Assembly: GCA_937934305.1 (NCBI GenBank)
Contig: CALHAG010000002.1
Coordinates: 206,192 to 270,053 of the forward strand
Direction: 5' to 3'
DNA from: Candidatus Caldarchaeum subterraneum
GTDB lineage: Archaea > Thermoproteota > Nitrososphaeria_A > Caldarchaeales > Caldarchaeaceae
DNA: 63,862 nucleotides
Below the pieces are notes generated by a model. It was not told where the DNA came from and did not search any database. It saw only the letters and a list, made by a program, of their open reading frames with translations. The translations under genes were made by a program, and so were the position numbers. Positions 50,545 through 58,700 of this stretch are shown piece after piece (the stretch's first letter is position 1; the number at the start of each line of letters is the position of its first letter).

Positions 50545-51535
50545 CTCCTTTTCTCTCTCTGTGAATCTCGAATCCGTCGACAAGCTTCTCGAGCGGAAGC
50601 CTATGGGTTATCAGCGGCTTGACCTTCACCATTCCCTTTTCGATGAGCTGAAGGGCTCTGTAGATGTGGCGACGTGTTCCGCTGTAGGTGCCTGTCAGGG
50701 TTAGCTCGCCGAAGTGGAGCTTGTTAAGGTTTACATCGACCATGCCTTCGCCGTGAAGGGATGCGAAAATGTTTAGGACTCCTCGTTTAGCCAAGCTTCT
50801 GAAACCTGTCTCAACCGCCTTCCCTTCACCCACCGTTACCGTGGCAAAGTCGACACCCTCGCCTCCAGCCAGGCTCCTCACTTCCTCAACAACGTTGCTA
50901 TCAGCGGCGTCAACCACCGCGTCTGCACCAAGCATCTCAGCCAGCCTCAGCCGCTCCTCCGAAAAATCAACAGCTATAACCATAGCTCCCATATGCTTGA
51001 GCAGCTGTACCTGCATCAACCCTATTTGGCCCACGCCGACGACAAGTGCCCAGTCACCAGGATGTAGACCCGACCTCTCGACGCAGTTGATACATGCGGC
51101 CAAGGGCTCTGTGAAAACTGCCTCCTCGAAATCAACCATGTCTCTGAATCGTTGAACATATCCTGGATATGCGACAACGTATTCTGCGAAGCCGAAGACC
51201 TTGGGCTTATGCGGGTTGATGCAGAGGTTTTCATAGCCTCTGAGACAGTAGCGGCATGTTCCACATGGTTTCGAGAGAGTTCCCGCCACTCTGTCACCGG
51301 GCTTGAGCGCAGAAACATTTTCACCCACCTTTTCAACGACGCCGGCGACCTCGTGACCCGAGACACCGACCGAGGGAAGAGAAACCCAGACATTCTCCCC
51401 AGTATAGACCCTTACATCAACAGGGCAGACACCACAAGCCTTTACACGCATAAGAACCGAGTCAGACACACATTCGGGAACCGGCACATCCTCCACAGTA
51501 ACATCAAGGACACCGCGTAAAACAGCGGCCCTCAT
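50522..51535 (-). CDS. Zinc-dependent alcohol/threonine dehydrogenase family protein
   Basis: A 337-aa medium-chain dehydrogenase. Catalytic zinc region KACGVCPVDVR (the first ligand) and GHEVAGVVEKVG; structural zinc cysteines CGTCRYCLRGYENLC; nucleotide-binding GVGQIGLMQVQLLKHMGA. The normal catalytic His of GHE is present. Its AT-rich promoter (ATATATG, around 51556-51562) is about 26 nt upstream. The substrate (threonine, sorbitol or other alcohol) is unclear. It overlaps the convergent ECF gene by 23 bp. Confidence 0.88.
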   Translation of the reverse strand: MRAAVLRGVLDVTVEDVPVPECVSDSVLMRVKACGVCPVDVRVYTGENVWVSLPSVGVSGHEVAGVVEKVGENVSALKPGDRVAGTLSKPCGTCRYCLRGYENLCINPHKPKVFGFAEYVVAYPGYVQRFRDMVDFEEAVFTEPLAACINCVERSGLHPGDWALVVGVGQIGLMQVQLLKHMGAMVIAVDFSEERLRLAEMLGADAVVDAADSNVVEEVRSLAGGEGVDFATVTVGEGKAVETGFRSLAKRGVLNIFASLHGEGMVDVNLNKLHFGELTLTGTYSGTRRHIYRALQLIEKGMVKVKPLITHRLPLEKLVDGFEIHRERKGVKIVVFP

Positions 51536-51592
51536 ATAGAAAGGAAAAGCACATCATATATTATGTGTTTGTCAACAGCCTTGTAAACAGGT

Positions 51593-52327
51593 TCACGGAC
51601 TCGATTTGCTGGCAACTTCTTTCAGCATCTTCAAAGCCTCCAACAGCATCTCCCGCGTCTCCCTCGAATCACGTGCAACAACCTCCAGAATCTCCATACT
51701 CCTCTTGCTCTGCTCCGTCAAAGCCTCCAGAACCCTCGTAACCCTCTCAACAAAAGCATCCATCCTGTTAACGAACTCTCTAAACTCCATCCGATAATCC
51801 CTGAACTCATCACGAAAATCTCTGAACTCGTTCCTGAAATCATTGAACTCACCCCTAAACTCACGAAACTCACCCCTAAAGTCACGAAATTCATTCCTGA
51901 AGTCACGAAACTCTCCCCTAAAATCTCGAAACTCGTTTCTGTAGTCTCTAAATTCTCCCCTATAGTTTCGGAATTCCTCCCAATATGTGTAGAATATTGC
52001 CTGCATGGCTCCGAAGCCTTCTTGTAGCTCGTCGGCCAGTTTGTTGTAGCGTATTTGGAAGTGTTTGAGGTTGGGCTTGGGCCTTGTCTCGGCTATCTCT
52101 ATTTTTTTGATCTTGGCTGGGGGAGGCGGGGTCTTCAAAGCCTCTATGAATCTGTTCAGCGTCTCTTCGTCGCCCTGTGCGAAGATTGTTACGGTTCCGT
52201 CTTTTTCGTTTCTCACGTAGCCCGCCAGCTCAAGCTCCTGCCCAAGCTCCAGCACATGGCGTCTGTAGCCGACGCGCTGCACTTTTCCCGCGACTTTGAG
52301 CAGGTAGGCCTTCAAAACCCTTCCCAT
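51593..52327 (-). CDS. Acylphosphatase-domain protein fused to a heptad-repeat rod
   Basis: Residues 1-90 are an acylphosphatase fold: VAGKVQRVGYRRHVLELGQELELAGYVRN has the catalytic Arg and the G-x-V-Q-x-V-G-Y-R signature, followed by DGTVTIFAQGDEE. A normal acylphosphatase ends near residue 92. Here a linker (90-116) leads to about ten 7-residue repeats of the type EFRDFRG/EFRDYRN (117-185), then a helical tail (186-244). The repeat has Phe at two positions of each seven and Arg between, so it would form a long helix or coiled coil. This fusion is new to me. It follows tRNA-Ser on the same strand. Confidence 0.8.
   Translation of the reverse strand: MGRVLKAYLLKVAGKVQRVGYRRHVLELGQELELAGYVRNEKDGTVTIFAQGDEETLNRFIEALKTPPPPAKIKKIEIAETRPKPNLKHFQIRYNKLADELQEGFGAMQAIFYTYWEEFRNYRGEFRDYRNEFRDFRGEFRDFRNEFRDFRGEFREFRGEFNDFRNEFRDFRDEFRDYRMEFREFVNRMDAFVERVTRVLEALTEQSKRSMEILEVVARDSRETREMLLEALKMLKEVASKSSP
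51773..51979 (-). repeat. 21-bp tandem repeat encoding EFRDFRG-type heptads
   Basis: About ten imperfect 21-bp units lie within the acylphosphatase-fusion gene. Each encodes E-F-R-(D/N/E)-(F/Y)-R-(G/N/D). Codon variation among units shows protein-level selection, not a fresh duplication. Confidence 0.85.
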
Positions 52328-52362
52328 ACTCGTAACAACGGGCTAAAAAGTGTTGTAATGCG

Positions 52363-52459
52363 CGCCGGGGGTGGGATTTGAACCCACGAGGCCTTGCGGC
52401 CACGGGCTTTCATGTCTTGTCTCAAGGCCCGCCCCTTATCCTGGCTTGGGTACCCCGGC
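52363..52459 (-). tRNA. tRNA-Ser (anticodon TGA) with a 12-nt anticodon-loop intron
   Basis: Acceptor GCCGGGG/CCCCGGC with discriminator G (serine identity), long variable arm GGCC-GCAA-GGCC, T arm GTGGG/CCCAC with TTCAAAT. The anticodon stem CGGGC/GCCCG encloses a loop enlarged by 12 nt; removing them leaves CTTGAGA, anticodon TGA. Intron at the standard 37/38 position. Confidence 0.9.
52409..52420 (-). other. 12-nt canonical-position tRNA intron
   Basis: It lies between positions 37 and 38. Bulges AGA and AAA place cuts at both ends; the central helix CTTG/CATG has one T-T mismatch and there is no inner helix, so this is a minimal relaxed BHB. Confidence 0.75.
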
Positions 52460-52483
52460 ACATGTTTATGGTTGCTGTCTGTT

Positions 52484-53320
52484 TTATATGGTTGATGTTT
52501 TTGCGAGGTTGAGGATTGCGAGGGTGTAGGCTAGGGCTTCTTCTGTTCTGATTGTTTTGACTCCTTGGTTGGGGGCTGTGTTGATTGTTAGGGTGAAGAG
52601 GCTGTTGTAGTCGAGTCCTTGGGCCTGCGCTATTTCGTGGAGACCTTTGTCGGCGGCTCCGAAGACGACGCATGTTTGGATGGGTTCTCTTAGCCGCTGG
52701 GCTACTGTTGCGTAGACTTTGTTGATTGGTTCACCGAGGCGGGAGGTCGCGAGCCTGAATGTGTATGGTTTGAGGGCTTCTTCTAGGCTCTTGACGACAC
52801 GTGTCCTGAACCCTGTGTAGGTTTCGCCTGATTTTTTGCCGACAACCGAGTATTTGACACGGCCCTCCTTAACCCGGACCCGTAGAGTGACTATCTTGTT
52901 TTTTGGAAGCTTTCGGGGGATTTTCAGCGGTTTTCCCATGCCTGCTTCGAGGAGCGATGTCTGCCCAGAAGCGGTGACAAGCGCTTGCCTGTAGTGTGTT
53001 CCCTCTTTTTTCAACGCGTCTGCCTCGGGGTGGGTGGGTATGTTGAGGGGTGGCAGGAGGCCTGCATAGCGGAGGCTTGGCTTGAGGGGATATATTCTGG
53101 AGCGTAGGTAGGGTGCTGTGACAAGGTAGTCGAGAAGCTCCTTTATCAGTAGAGCGTTTCTTATACGCGGTGCCCCGGGCTCGTCGGGGTAGAGGACAAG
53201 CTCATCAACCCTGAATGTGGCGAGAACCCTGCCGACGAACCCGATTTTCATGGTGGCTTCGCGGAAGCTGGGCACCTCCGCCGTGAAAGAGTGTGGAAGA
53301 AACACTGAGAGGGTTTTCAT
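52484..53320 (-). CDS. SPOUT-fold RNA methyltransferase (COG2106/SPOUT1-like)
   Basis: A 278-aa protein. It opens LSVFLPHSF, then FRVDELVLYPDEPG and LIKELLDYLVTAPYLRSRIYP, and ends with the knotted SPOUT core: TCVVFGAADKGLHEIAQ, FTLTINTAPNQGVKTIRTEEALAYTLAILN. It is a member of the archaeal family related to human SPOUT1/CENP-32, probable RNA uridine methyltransferases. It sits 42 nt after archease and before tRNA-Ser on the same strand, suggesting an RNA-processing operon. Confidence 0.88.
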   Translation of the reverse strand: MKTLSVFLPHSFTAEVPSFREATMKIGFVGRVLATFRVDELVLYPDEPGAPRIRNALLIKELLDYLVTAPYLRSRIYPLKPSLRYAGLLPPLNIPTHPEADALKKEGTHYRQALVTASGQTSLLEAGMGKPLKIPRKLPKNKIVTLRVRVKEGRVKYSVVGKKSGETYTGFRTRVVKSLEEALKPYTFRLATSRLGEPINKVYATVAQRLREPIQTCVVFGAADKGLHEIAQAQGLDYNSLFTLTINTAPNQGVKTIRTEEALAYTLAILNLAKTSTI

Positions 53321-53362
53321 GCCCGGGGGCCCGATGCATTGCTTTGTGCCGTGGCTTTAACC

Positions 53363-53791
53363 CTATATGTCGAGGACGAAGCGCACCGTGTTTTTCTCCG
53401 TGTCTATTTCCATCAGTGCGTAGGTTGGTGATTTCACGGCTGTGCCTGTCTGGTGTTTTTCCCTGTTGTAGGGTTCTCCCCATAATGTGGCCTCGAGTCT
53501 GTATTCACTGTTTTTCGTGATTTTGTTGACCTTTATCTCGGTGGCGACGATGTTGTCTATCTCGAATTTGTGGAGGAGTTTTTCGAGCCAGTCGTAGAGA
53601 AGCTCCATCAGGTCTTGTCCACGTGCCTCGACGGTTACGGAGACGGTTTTCTCCGACGCGTTCAGCACAAGTGTTTTGAAGAGGGCCAGTCCAGCTTGCT
53701 CAAACGCCTCCTCCAACGATGAGCCATATGCCTCGATGTAGATGTCGGCCATGTGGGGGAGCTGGTGGAAACCCTTCCGGGACATGCTCAT
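53363..53791 (-). CDS. Archease
   Basis: Archease (about 142 aa) boosts the RtcB RNA ligase that rejoins exons after BHB cleavage. FHQLPHMADIYIEAYG carries the conserved His/Asp metal-binding residues; ASEKTVSVTVEARGQDLMELLYDWLEKLLHKFE and VKSPTYALMEI complete the fold. The start is ATG at 53791; the longer frame has an unlikely Pro-rich leader. A TATA-like AATAAG lies about 24 nt upstream. Its presence is relevant to the five predicted introns here. Confidence 0.92.
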   Translation of the reverse strand: MSMSRKGFHQLPHMADIYIEAYGSSLEEAFEQAGLALFKTLVLNASEKTVSVTVEARGQDLMELLYDWLEKLLHKFEIDNIVATEIKVNKITKNSEYRLEATLWGEPYNREKHQTGTAVKSPTYALMEIDTEKNTVRFVLDI

Positions 53792-53844
53792 AGTGTTAAA
53801 TGGGTTGGGATTGCTTATTAGGGTGCTGCGGAATGATTGTTGGG

Positions 53845-54246
53845 ATGGTTCGGCGTGATGAGGTGGAGGTGTTGAGGCGTAGGGGTGTGGAGTTTCTTGA
53901 GATGGCTGAGAAAGCATTGGCAGACAAGAAGGTTGACTTGGCGTGTTTTATGCTGGAGCAGGCTGCCCAGCTCTACCTCAAGTCCGCTCTTCTCAAACTA
54001 GTCGGAGAATATAGCAGGACTCATAGCCTGAGGCGTCTCGTGTGGGAGCTGGCCGAGGCTTCGAAAGACGATGAGCTGAGAAAGTTTGGAGAAGAGAGGA
54101 GAAATCTTCTCTCGAGTTTGGAGGATGTCTACATTATGTCGAGGTATTTTCCGAAGGAATATTCCGAGAGGGATGCGGCGGAGTTTTTAGAAATTGTCCG
54201 CGAGTTGTTTGTGGTGGTCGGCAGGGTGGCGGGTTTCCCAGCATGA
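53845..54246 (+). CDS. HEPN-domain protein (HEPN/MNT pair)
   Basis: A helical protein of about 133 aa. EFLEMAEKALADKKVDLACFMLEQAAQLYLKSALLKLVGEY is the HEPN core, followed by EDVYIMSRYFPKEYSERDAAEFL where the family has its Arg/Tyr-rich active segment. HEPN partners of MNT proteins are toxin RNases or act as substrates of MNT. ATG at 53845 is preferred; 53833 is possible. The stop overlaps the MNT start by 4 nt (ATGA). Confidence 0.85.
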   Translation: MVRRDEVEVLRRRGVEFLEMAEKALADKKVDLACFMLEQAAQLYLKSALLKLVGEYSRTHSLRRLVWELAEASKDDELRKFGEERRNLLSSLEDVYIMSRYFPKEYSERDAAEFLEIVRELFVVVGRVAGFPA

Positions 54247-54578
54247 TGGAGAGTGCGCGTAGGAGGGCTGAGATGGTTAGGCACTGGAGAGAATATGTCG
54301 GGGTGTTGGCTGAGGCTGTTAGAAAGGTTTTGGGGGATGCGGATGTGTATGTGTTTGGCAGCGTTGTCACGGGAGAGAGTGTGGCTTCGAGCGATGTGGA
54401 TGTCCTGATTGTCTCCGAAAGGGTTCCAGAGTCGATGCTTGAACGCGGTGCCTTGAAGGTGGAGGTTGAACGGGTCGCGGAGCTTCCCGTCTACCATCCC
54501 TTCGAGCTTCACATCGTCAGGCCCGATGAAGCCGAGCACTATTTCAAGAAAATTGGGCGAAACATGTTGAAGGTTTAG
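54243..54578 (+). CDS. MNT-type nucleotidyltransferase (HEPN/MNT pair)
   Basis: A 111-aa minimal nucleotidyltransferase. VYVFGSVVTGESVASSDVDVLIV contains the GS-x-D-x-D signature with both metal Asp residues. MNT proteins adenylylate the HEPN partner and so neutralise it. The pair resembles type VII toxin-antitoxin modules. The last 4 nt overlap the convergent surface-protein gene. Confidence 0.9.
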   Translation: MMESARRRAEMVRHWREYVGVLAEAVRKVLGDADVYVFGSVVTGESVASSDVDVLIVSERVPESMLERGALKVEVERVAELPVYHPFELHIVRPDEAEHYFKKIGRNMLKV

Positions 54579-55639
54579 TACCACTGGTCTTCTTCGCCGA
54601 CGACTGTTTGGCTTCTTCTTCTCATTATGATTGTTGCGGCGACGGCGAGGACGGCTATGCCGGTTACGGTGCTGTAGACTATGAGCTGGGCTGTTTCACG
54701 TGAGAGGCTGGGTGTGGTGATTTCTGTGGTTGTTTCTATGGGGGTTGTGGTGGCTGTCGTGGTTGTTGACGTGGTTACTTCGTTGATTGTTAGGGTTATG
54801 GTGTATGGTCCTCCTCCACCTACTCCGCCCTGGTTAGCCACCCTTAGGTAGTAGGTTTTCTCACCTGTGTCCTGTGTCTCCAGATTCACCGCCGCTTCAC
54901 CGTTGGTGTTTGTTCTGTTGCTTCTGAGCCCGTAGCCTGTCTGGTCGAGGATGGCGAATTCATAGATGTTTCCGGGCCGTGTCGACAATGTGGCGGTCAA
55001 CTGTTTCCCTTTCCCGAGAACAGCTGTGAAGACATATGTGTCTATGTAGTCTAGTCCTTCGCTGGAGTTGGTTAAGTAGCCTGAGATGATGGTTGTTTCC
55101 CCTGTTCTCAACATTCCCAGCGAGGTTGCTTTTTCGAGTTTGTCAGCGGCTTCTCTTCCGCCAGCGTCCATATATCGCTCGATTCCCAGGGTGATTACGT
55201 AGTCGGCTTTGGCGGGCCTCGCTTCAGAGAATATTCCTATTTTGAAGCAGAGCGTGGTTGGAGTGTTTTCGCCGAAGTTGCTGTGCACCCAGCTGTAGTC
55301 ATAGTTCCGCGGGCCTCCTCCCTGGATGGTCTGCTCCCCGCCTATTCGGGTGAACTGGCTGGGCCTTATCTCCCACATCAGCAACGTGTTCAACCCTGTG
55401 GAGGTGTTTGTGGTAACCGTGACTCTGAGGACTAGGCGTTCACCGGGTCGCAGGTTCTCGAACCTGTAAAAATCCTCTCTCAGCCTTCCGGCTAAAGTGC
55501 CTTCTATGGGCAGAAGCGTGTCTCCGGCCAGGTTTACACGTTTATCTGTTGTGATACAGGGGTCGCTTGTCTGAGCGGATGCAATGGTTAAGACGGCTAA
55601 TAGGAGAACAGCTGTGAGAATGGTTGCTGTTTCACGCAT
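54575..55639 (-). CDS. Secreted, membrane-anchored surface protein with Thr-rich stalk
   Basis: A 354-aa protein with a signal peptide (about 1-22, cleaved near ASAQT), an extracellular region rich in beta-strand with pre-peptidase-like or carbohydrate-binding-like repeats (GDTLLPIEGTLAGRLREDFYRFENLRPGERLVLRV and a second similar copy near 175), then a Thr-rich stalk (about 287-312) and a C-terminal membrane helix (about 320-342) with a basic end (RRRSQ). It is 133 nt downstream of the giant surface protein on the same strand, so the two may form one envelope unit. Confidence 0.78.
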   Translation of the reverse strand: MRETATILTAVLLLAVLTIASAQTSDPCITTDKRVNLAGDTLLPIEGTLAGRLREDFYRFENLRPGERLVLRVTVTTNTSTGLNTLLMWEIRPSQFTRIGGEQTIQGGGPRNYDYSWVHSNFGENTPTTLCFKIGIFSEARPAKADYVITLGIERYMDAGGREAADKLEKATSLGMLRTGETTIISGYLTNSSEGLDYIDTYVFTAVLGKGKQLTATLSTRPGNIYEFAILDQTGYGLRSNRTNTNGEAAVNLETQDTGEKTYYLRVANQGGVGGGGPYTITLTINEVTTSTTTTATTTPIETTTEITTPSLSRETAQLIVYSTVTGIAVLAVAATIIMRRRSQTVVGEEDQWY

Positions 55640-55772
55640 TCCGGCTGGTTTTTCCCCCGGTTCCTAAAAACGTTTTCCGTTTTGATTTGTGTCGAAAATA
55701 CCTCCTCTATACGTTGGCCTGAGGCTTTAACAGATTATAAAAAATTTGAGGTGGTTTAAAAAAGGTGGGTGT

Positions 55773-58700
55773 TTATTTCTTTGGTGGTGCTGCTGGGTAG
55801 ATTCCGAGACGGCGTCCTCTCCAGCGGATGTATTCGCTGACGATGACGACGATGACGATGACCAGCAGTATGAGGCCGATGATCAACGCGAGGAACGTGG
55901 CGAGGGTCATGGGTACACCTAGTACGACGGTGTAGAGGTCGAGGACGAGCGTCGCGCTTCTAGTGCCTCTGGCTACGTTGGCTGAGCTGCTGAATTGTTC
56001 GTAGCTGGCTTTGACCGAATAGTCTGCGCCTACGACTTTGGAGAAGACGGCTGATCCGCTGGCGTCTGTGGCTGCTGTGGCTACTGTTGTTCCACCTCTC
56101 TGCAGCTCAACGATGGCACCCTGTATCGGCTGTCCAGCTGCGCCTTTGACGAGGACTGTGATGTCGTAAACGCCTGCCTGTATGGTTGCTGATGTCCGGG
56201 ATGCGGTGAACCTTACACGGTCTCCGCCGATTGTTGTGCCGTCTTTGGTAACCTCTATCTGGTATTCGTTGTCGAGCGGTACCTGTCCGATGATGATGAT
56301 GCCCTGGCTGTCTGTTGTGCCTACTTGTTGTCCGGCGAACCTGATGGCTGCGCCTGCTACAGGTCTTCCGTCAAAGTCGACGACTGTCAGGGTTACGTCG
56401 TCTACTGGCAGGGTTATGCTGCCTCTGCTCTGTAGGCCTGCTGGGGTTTCTCTGACAGCTGCTCTGGCTGTTGTTCCGAATGGGCTTGTCCACTCTACCG
56501 TGAAGTCGTAGGTTCTGCCGTCGGGTATGCGGAGTATTGTGAAGATGCTGTCGGGTCTAAGCTGGATGTCTTCGTCTCTGACAAGGTCGGGTGAGACGCT
56601 TACTCTGGCTCCGGATAGTGGTCTGCCCTGTCTATCGACGACGTTGAAGCTGACGTCTCTGAGGGCGAGGACGACTGTTCCTTCTACTGTTCCGACGTTG
56701 GTTGTGCTGATGTCGAAGGTTCTTCTGCCGACTTCTTCACCGTTTGCGTCGGGCCAGAGGGCTACGATGTCGTAGGAGCTTCTTGCTAGGCGTTTGGCTT
56801 CGAAGATTGCTCCTTGTCCACGTATGATGAATGCGTCGGATAGGGCTAGGCTGGGTGCGCTGAATACGTAGGCCGGGTCGGCTGGTCTCTGGGCGTCTCC
56901 GTAGACGAACCGCACTCTTAGGTCGAAGATGCGTGTGATGACGTCGAAGCTTCTACCCCATCCTGCCGGCGGGCAGCTGGCGAAGCTCTCGGTAATCGAT
57001 ATGCTCAGCGGCCTCTGGTCAAAGACATATCCTACGCCGGATATGTATATCCATTGTCCGCCATAATATTCGTACCAGTGGTCGCCAACCAGTGAACAGA
57101 CTTCTGCACCGAGCCACCCGGGTCCGTTGGGCCATGGGCCTGCTTCTGCGGTGTATGCGAAGCCAAGCGGTATGTCGGGTTTCTGGGTTTCCTGTGTGGT
57201 TTCGTCGTCTCTGCTGTCGTAGGCTATTGGCCATCTTGCGAAGCTGTTGACTGGCCATGTGGGTTCTCCGTTGGCGCCCTGTCCGAGGTAGAGGACTCTC
57301 TGTATGAAGACTCCTCCGGGCTTTCTGATGGGCATGGGCACTATTCTGCCGTCGGGTCCTGCGTAGCTCCATGCGGCGGATTTGCCTGTCTGAGCGTCGA
57401 TGATCTGGTAGAATGCTCCGGGCAGTGGCCTTCCGTTGAAGTCTGTGATTCTGGCTGAGACGTTCTGGAACTCGAACATCTTGATGAAGGGTCTGTGTGC
57501 TCTGTTGTCGGGGTCGTTGCTCCACGCTATCACGGTTGTTTCACGTGCGACGCCTTCATATGGTCTGCCGTAGCCCATGTACTGTATGCCGAGGTCGACT
57601 CCCGGTATCTGTTGCTGGTCGCCGACGTGTAGGTTAACGGGCTGTCCGGTTATCGGGTCGATGGCTTGGCTGACCCAGTTTCTCCAGTAGTTGCTGGTTG
57701 TTCCTCTGTTGGGGTTGTCTGCGCCTGCTTGTCCTGTGCCGTCGTTGTACCATATGCTCGGTGGTGGCGAGACCTCATCGATTACAAGAGAGCTATTGCC
57801 CCAGATGACTGTCGAGGGTGTGTCTCCGCTGGTGACTGTTACGAGTCCTACGGGTTTGCCGGCGAGGCATACGTTGACTGTCTTGTCTCCTATGGTGATG
57901 GTTCCAGGTGTGGTTACGGCGTCGATGGTTCTTGGTCCGAATGTTGCGCCTAGTGGTGGTACTATTCTGCCTTTGACGATGTAGCCGACGAGTGGTCCGC
58001 AGTCGTATGTTCCGAGCTCAAGGTCTCCTACCTGCCAGAAGACTGGGATGTCGACGTCGGTGGCGTTGAGCTTGATGGCGACGACTTTGCTTCCTGGTGC
58101 GGGTGTGGCTGTCCATGTCCTGGTTAGTGCGTAGCCGGGTATGGGCTGGAAGATGCCTACCGCGTCGGGTCCACGGTAGTAGGTGATGTCGAAGGGCGGG
58201 TGTCCGAAGAGCATCCACGCGAATCTGAAGACCGGTACCGAGGTGTCGCCTGTGCTGAGTCTTGTCCAGACGAGCTCGTAGTGGTCTCCTGCAGCCGGCT
58301 GTGGAGCGGGTCTGCTCCATGCGCCGCTACCGTATTGTGGCAGGGATGGATCGATTGGCAGCTGGTCGCTCCATACGCTGATGCGGTACTGTATTCTGGC
58401 GTTCTCTGTGAAGCTTAGGGCGCGGTAGTAGCCTGTGGGCACTGGGTTGTATGGCCACCCGTCAATGGGTGCTCCGTCGCTGTAGCTTGGGTAGGGTATG
58501 TCCCATGTCTTGGTTATCTCGTCGTAGACCCATCTGCCTTCGTCTGAGTCAAAGACGAGGTCCCAGTCGGTTCTTGTGAACCGTTCGCTGGTTGGTAGCC
58601 ATGGCAAGGTGAGCTGCCCTGTTGTCCATTTGGCTGCTCCACGGGTTTCGGGGACTGCTGTGTAGGTCCATGTCTTGCGGGCGTGGTCGACGGTTATCCT

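Noticed and set aside
53363-53917. Archease with a 42-residue N-terminal extension
   Set aside because: The extension is Pro/His-rich low-complexity sequence that covers the promoter space; the normal start MSMSRKGFHQ is present.
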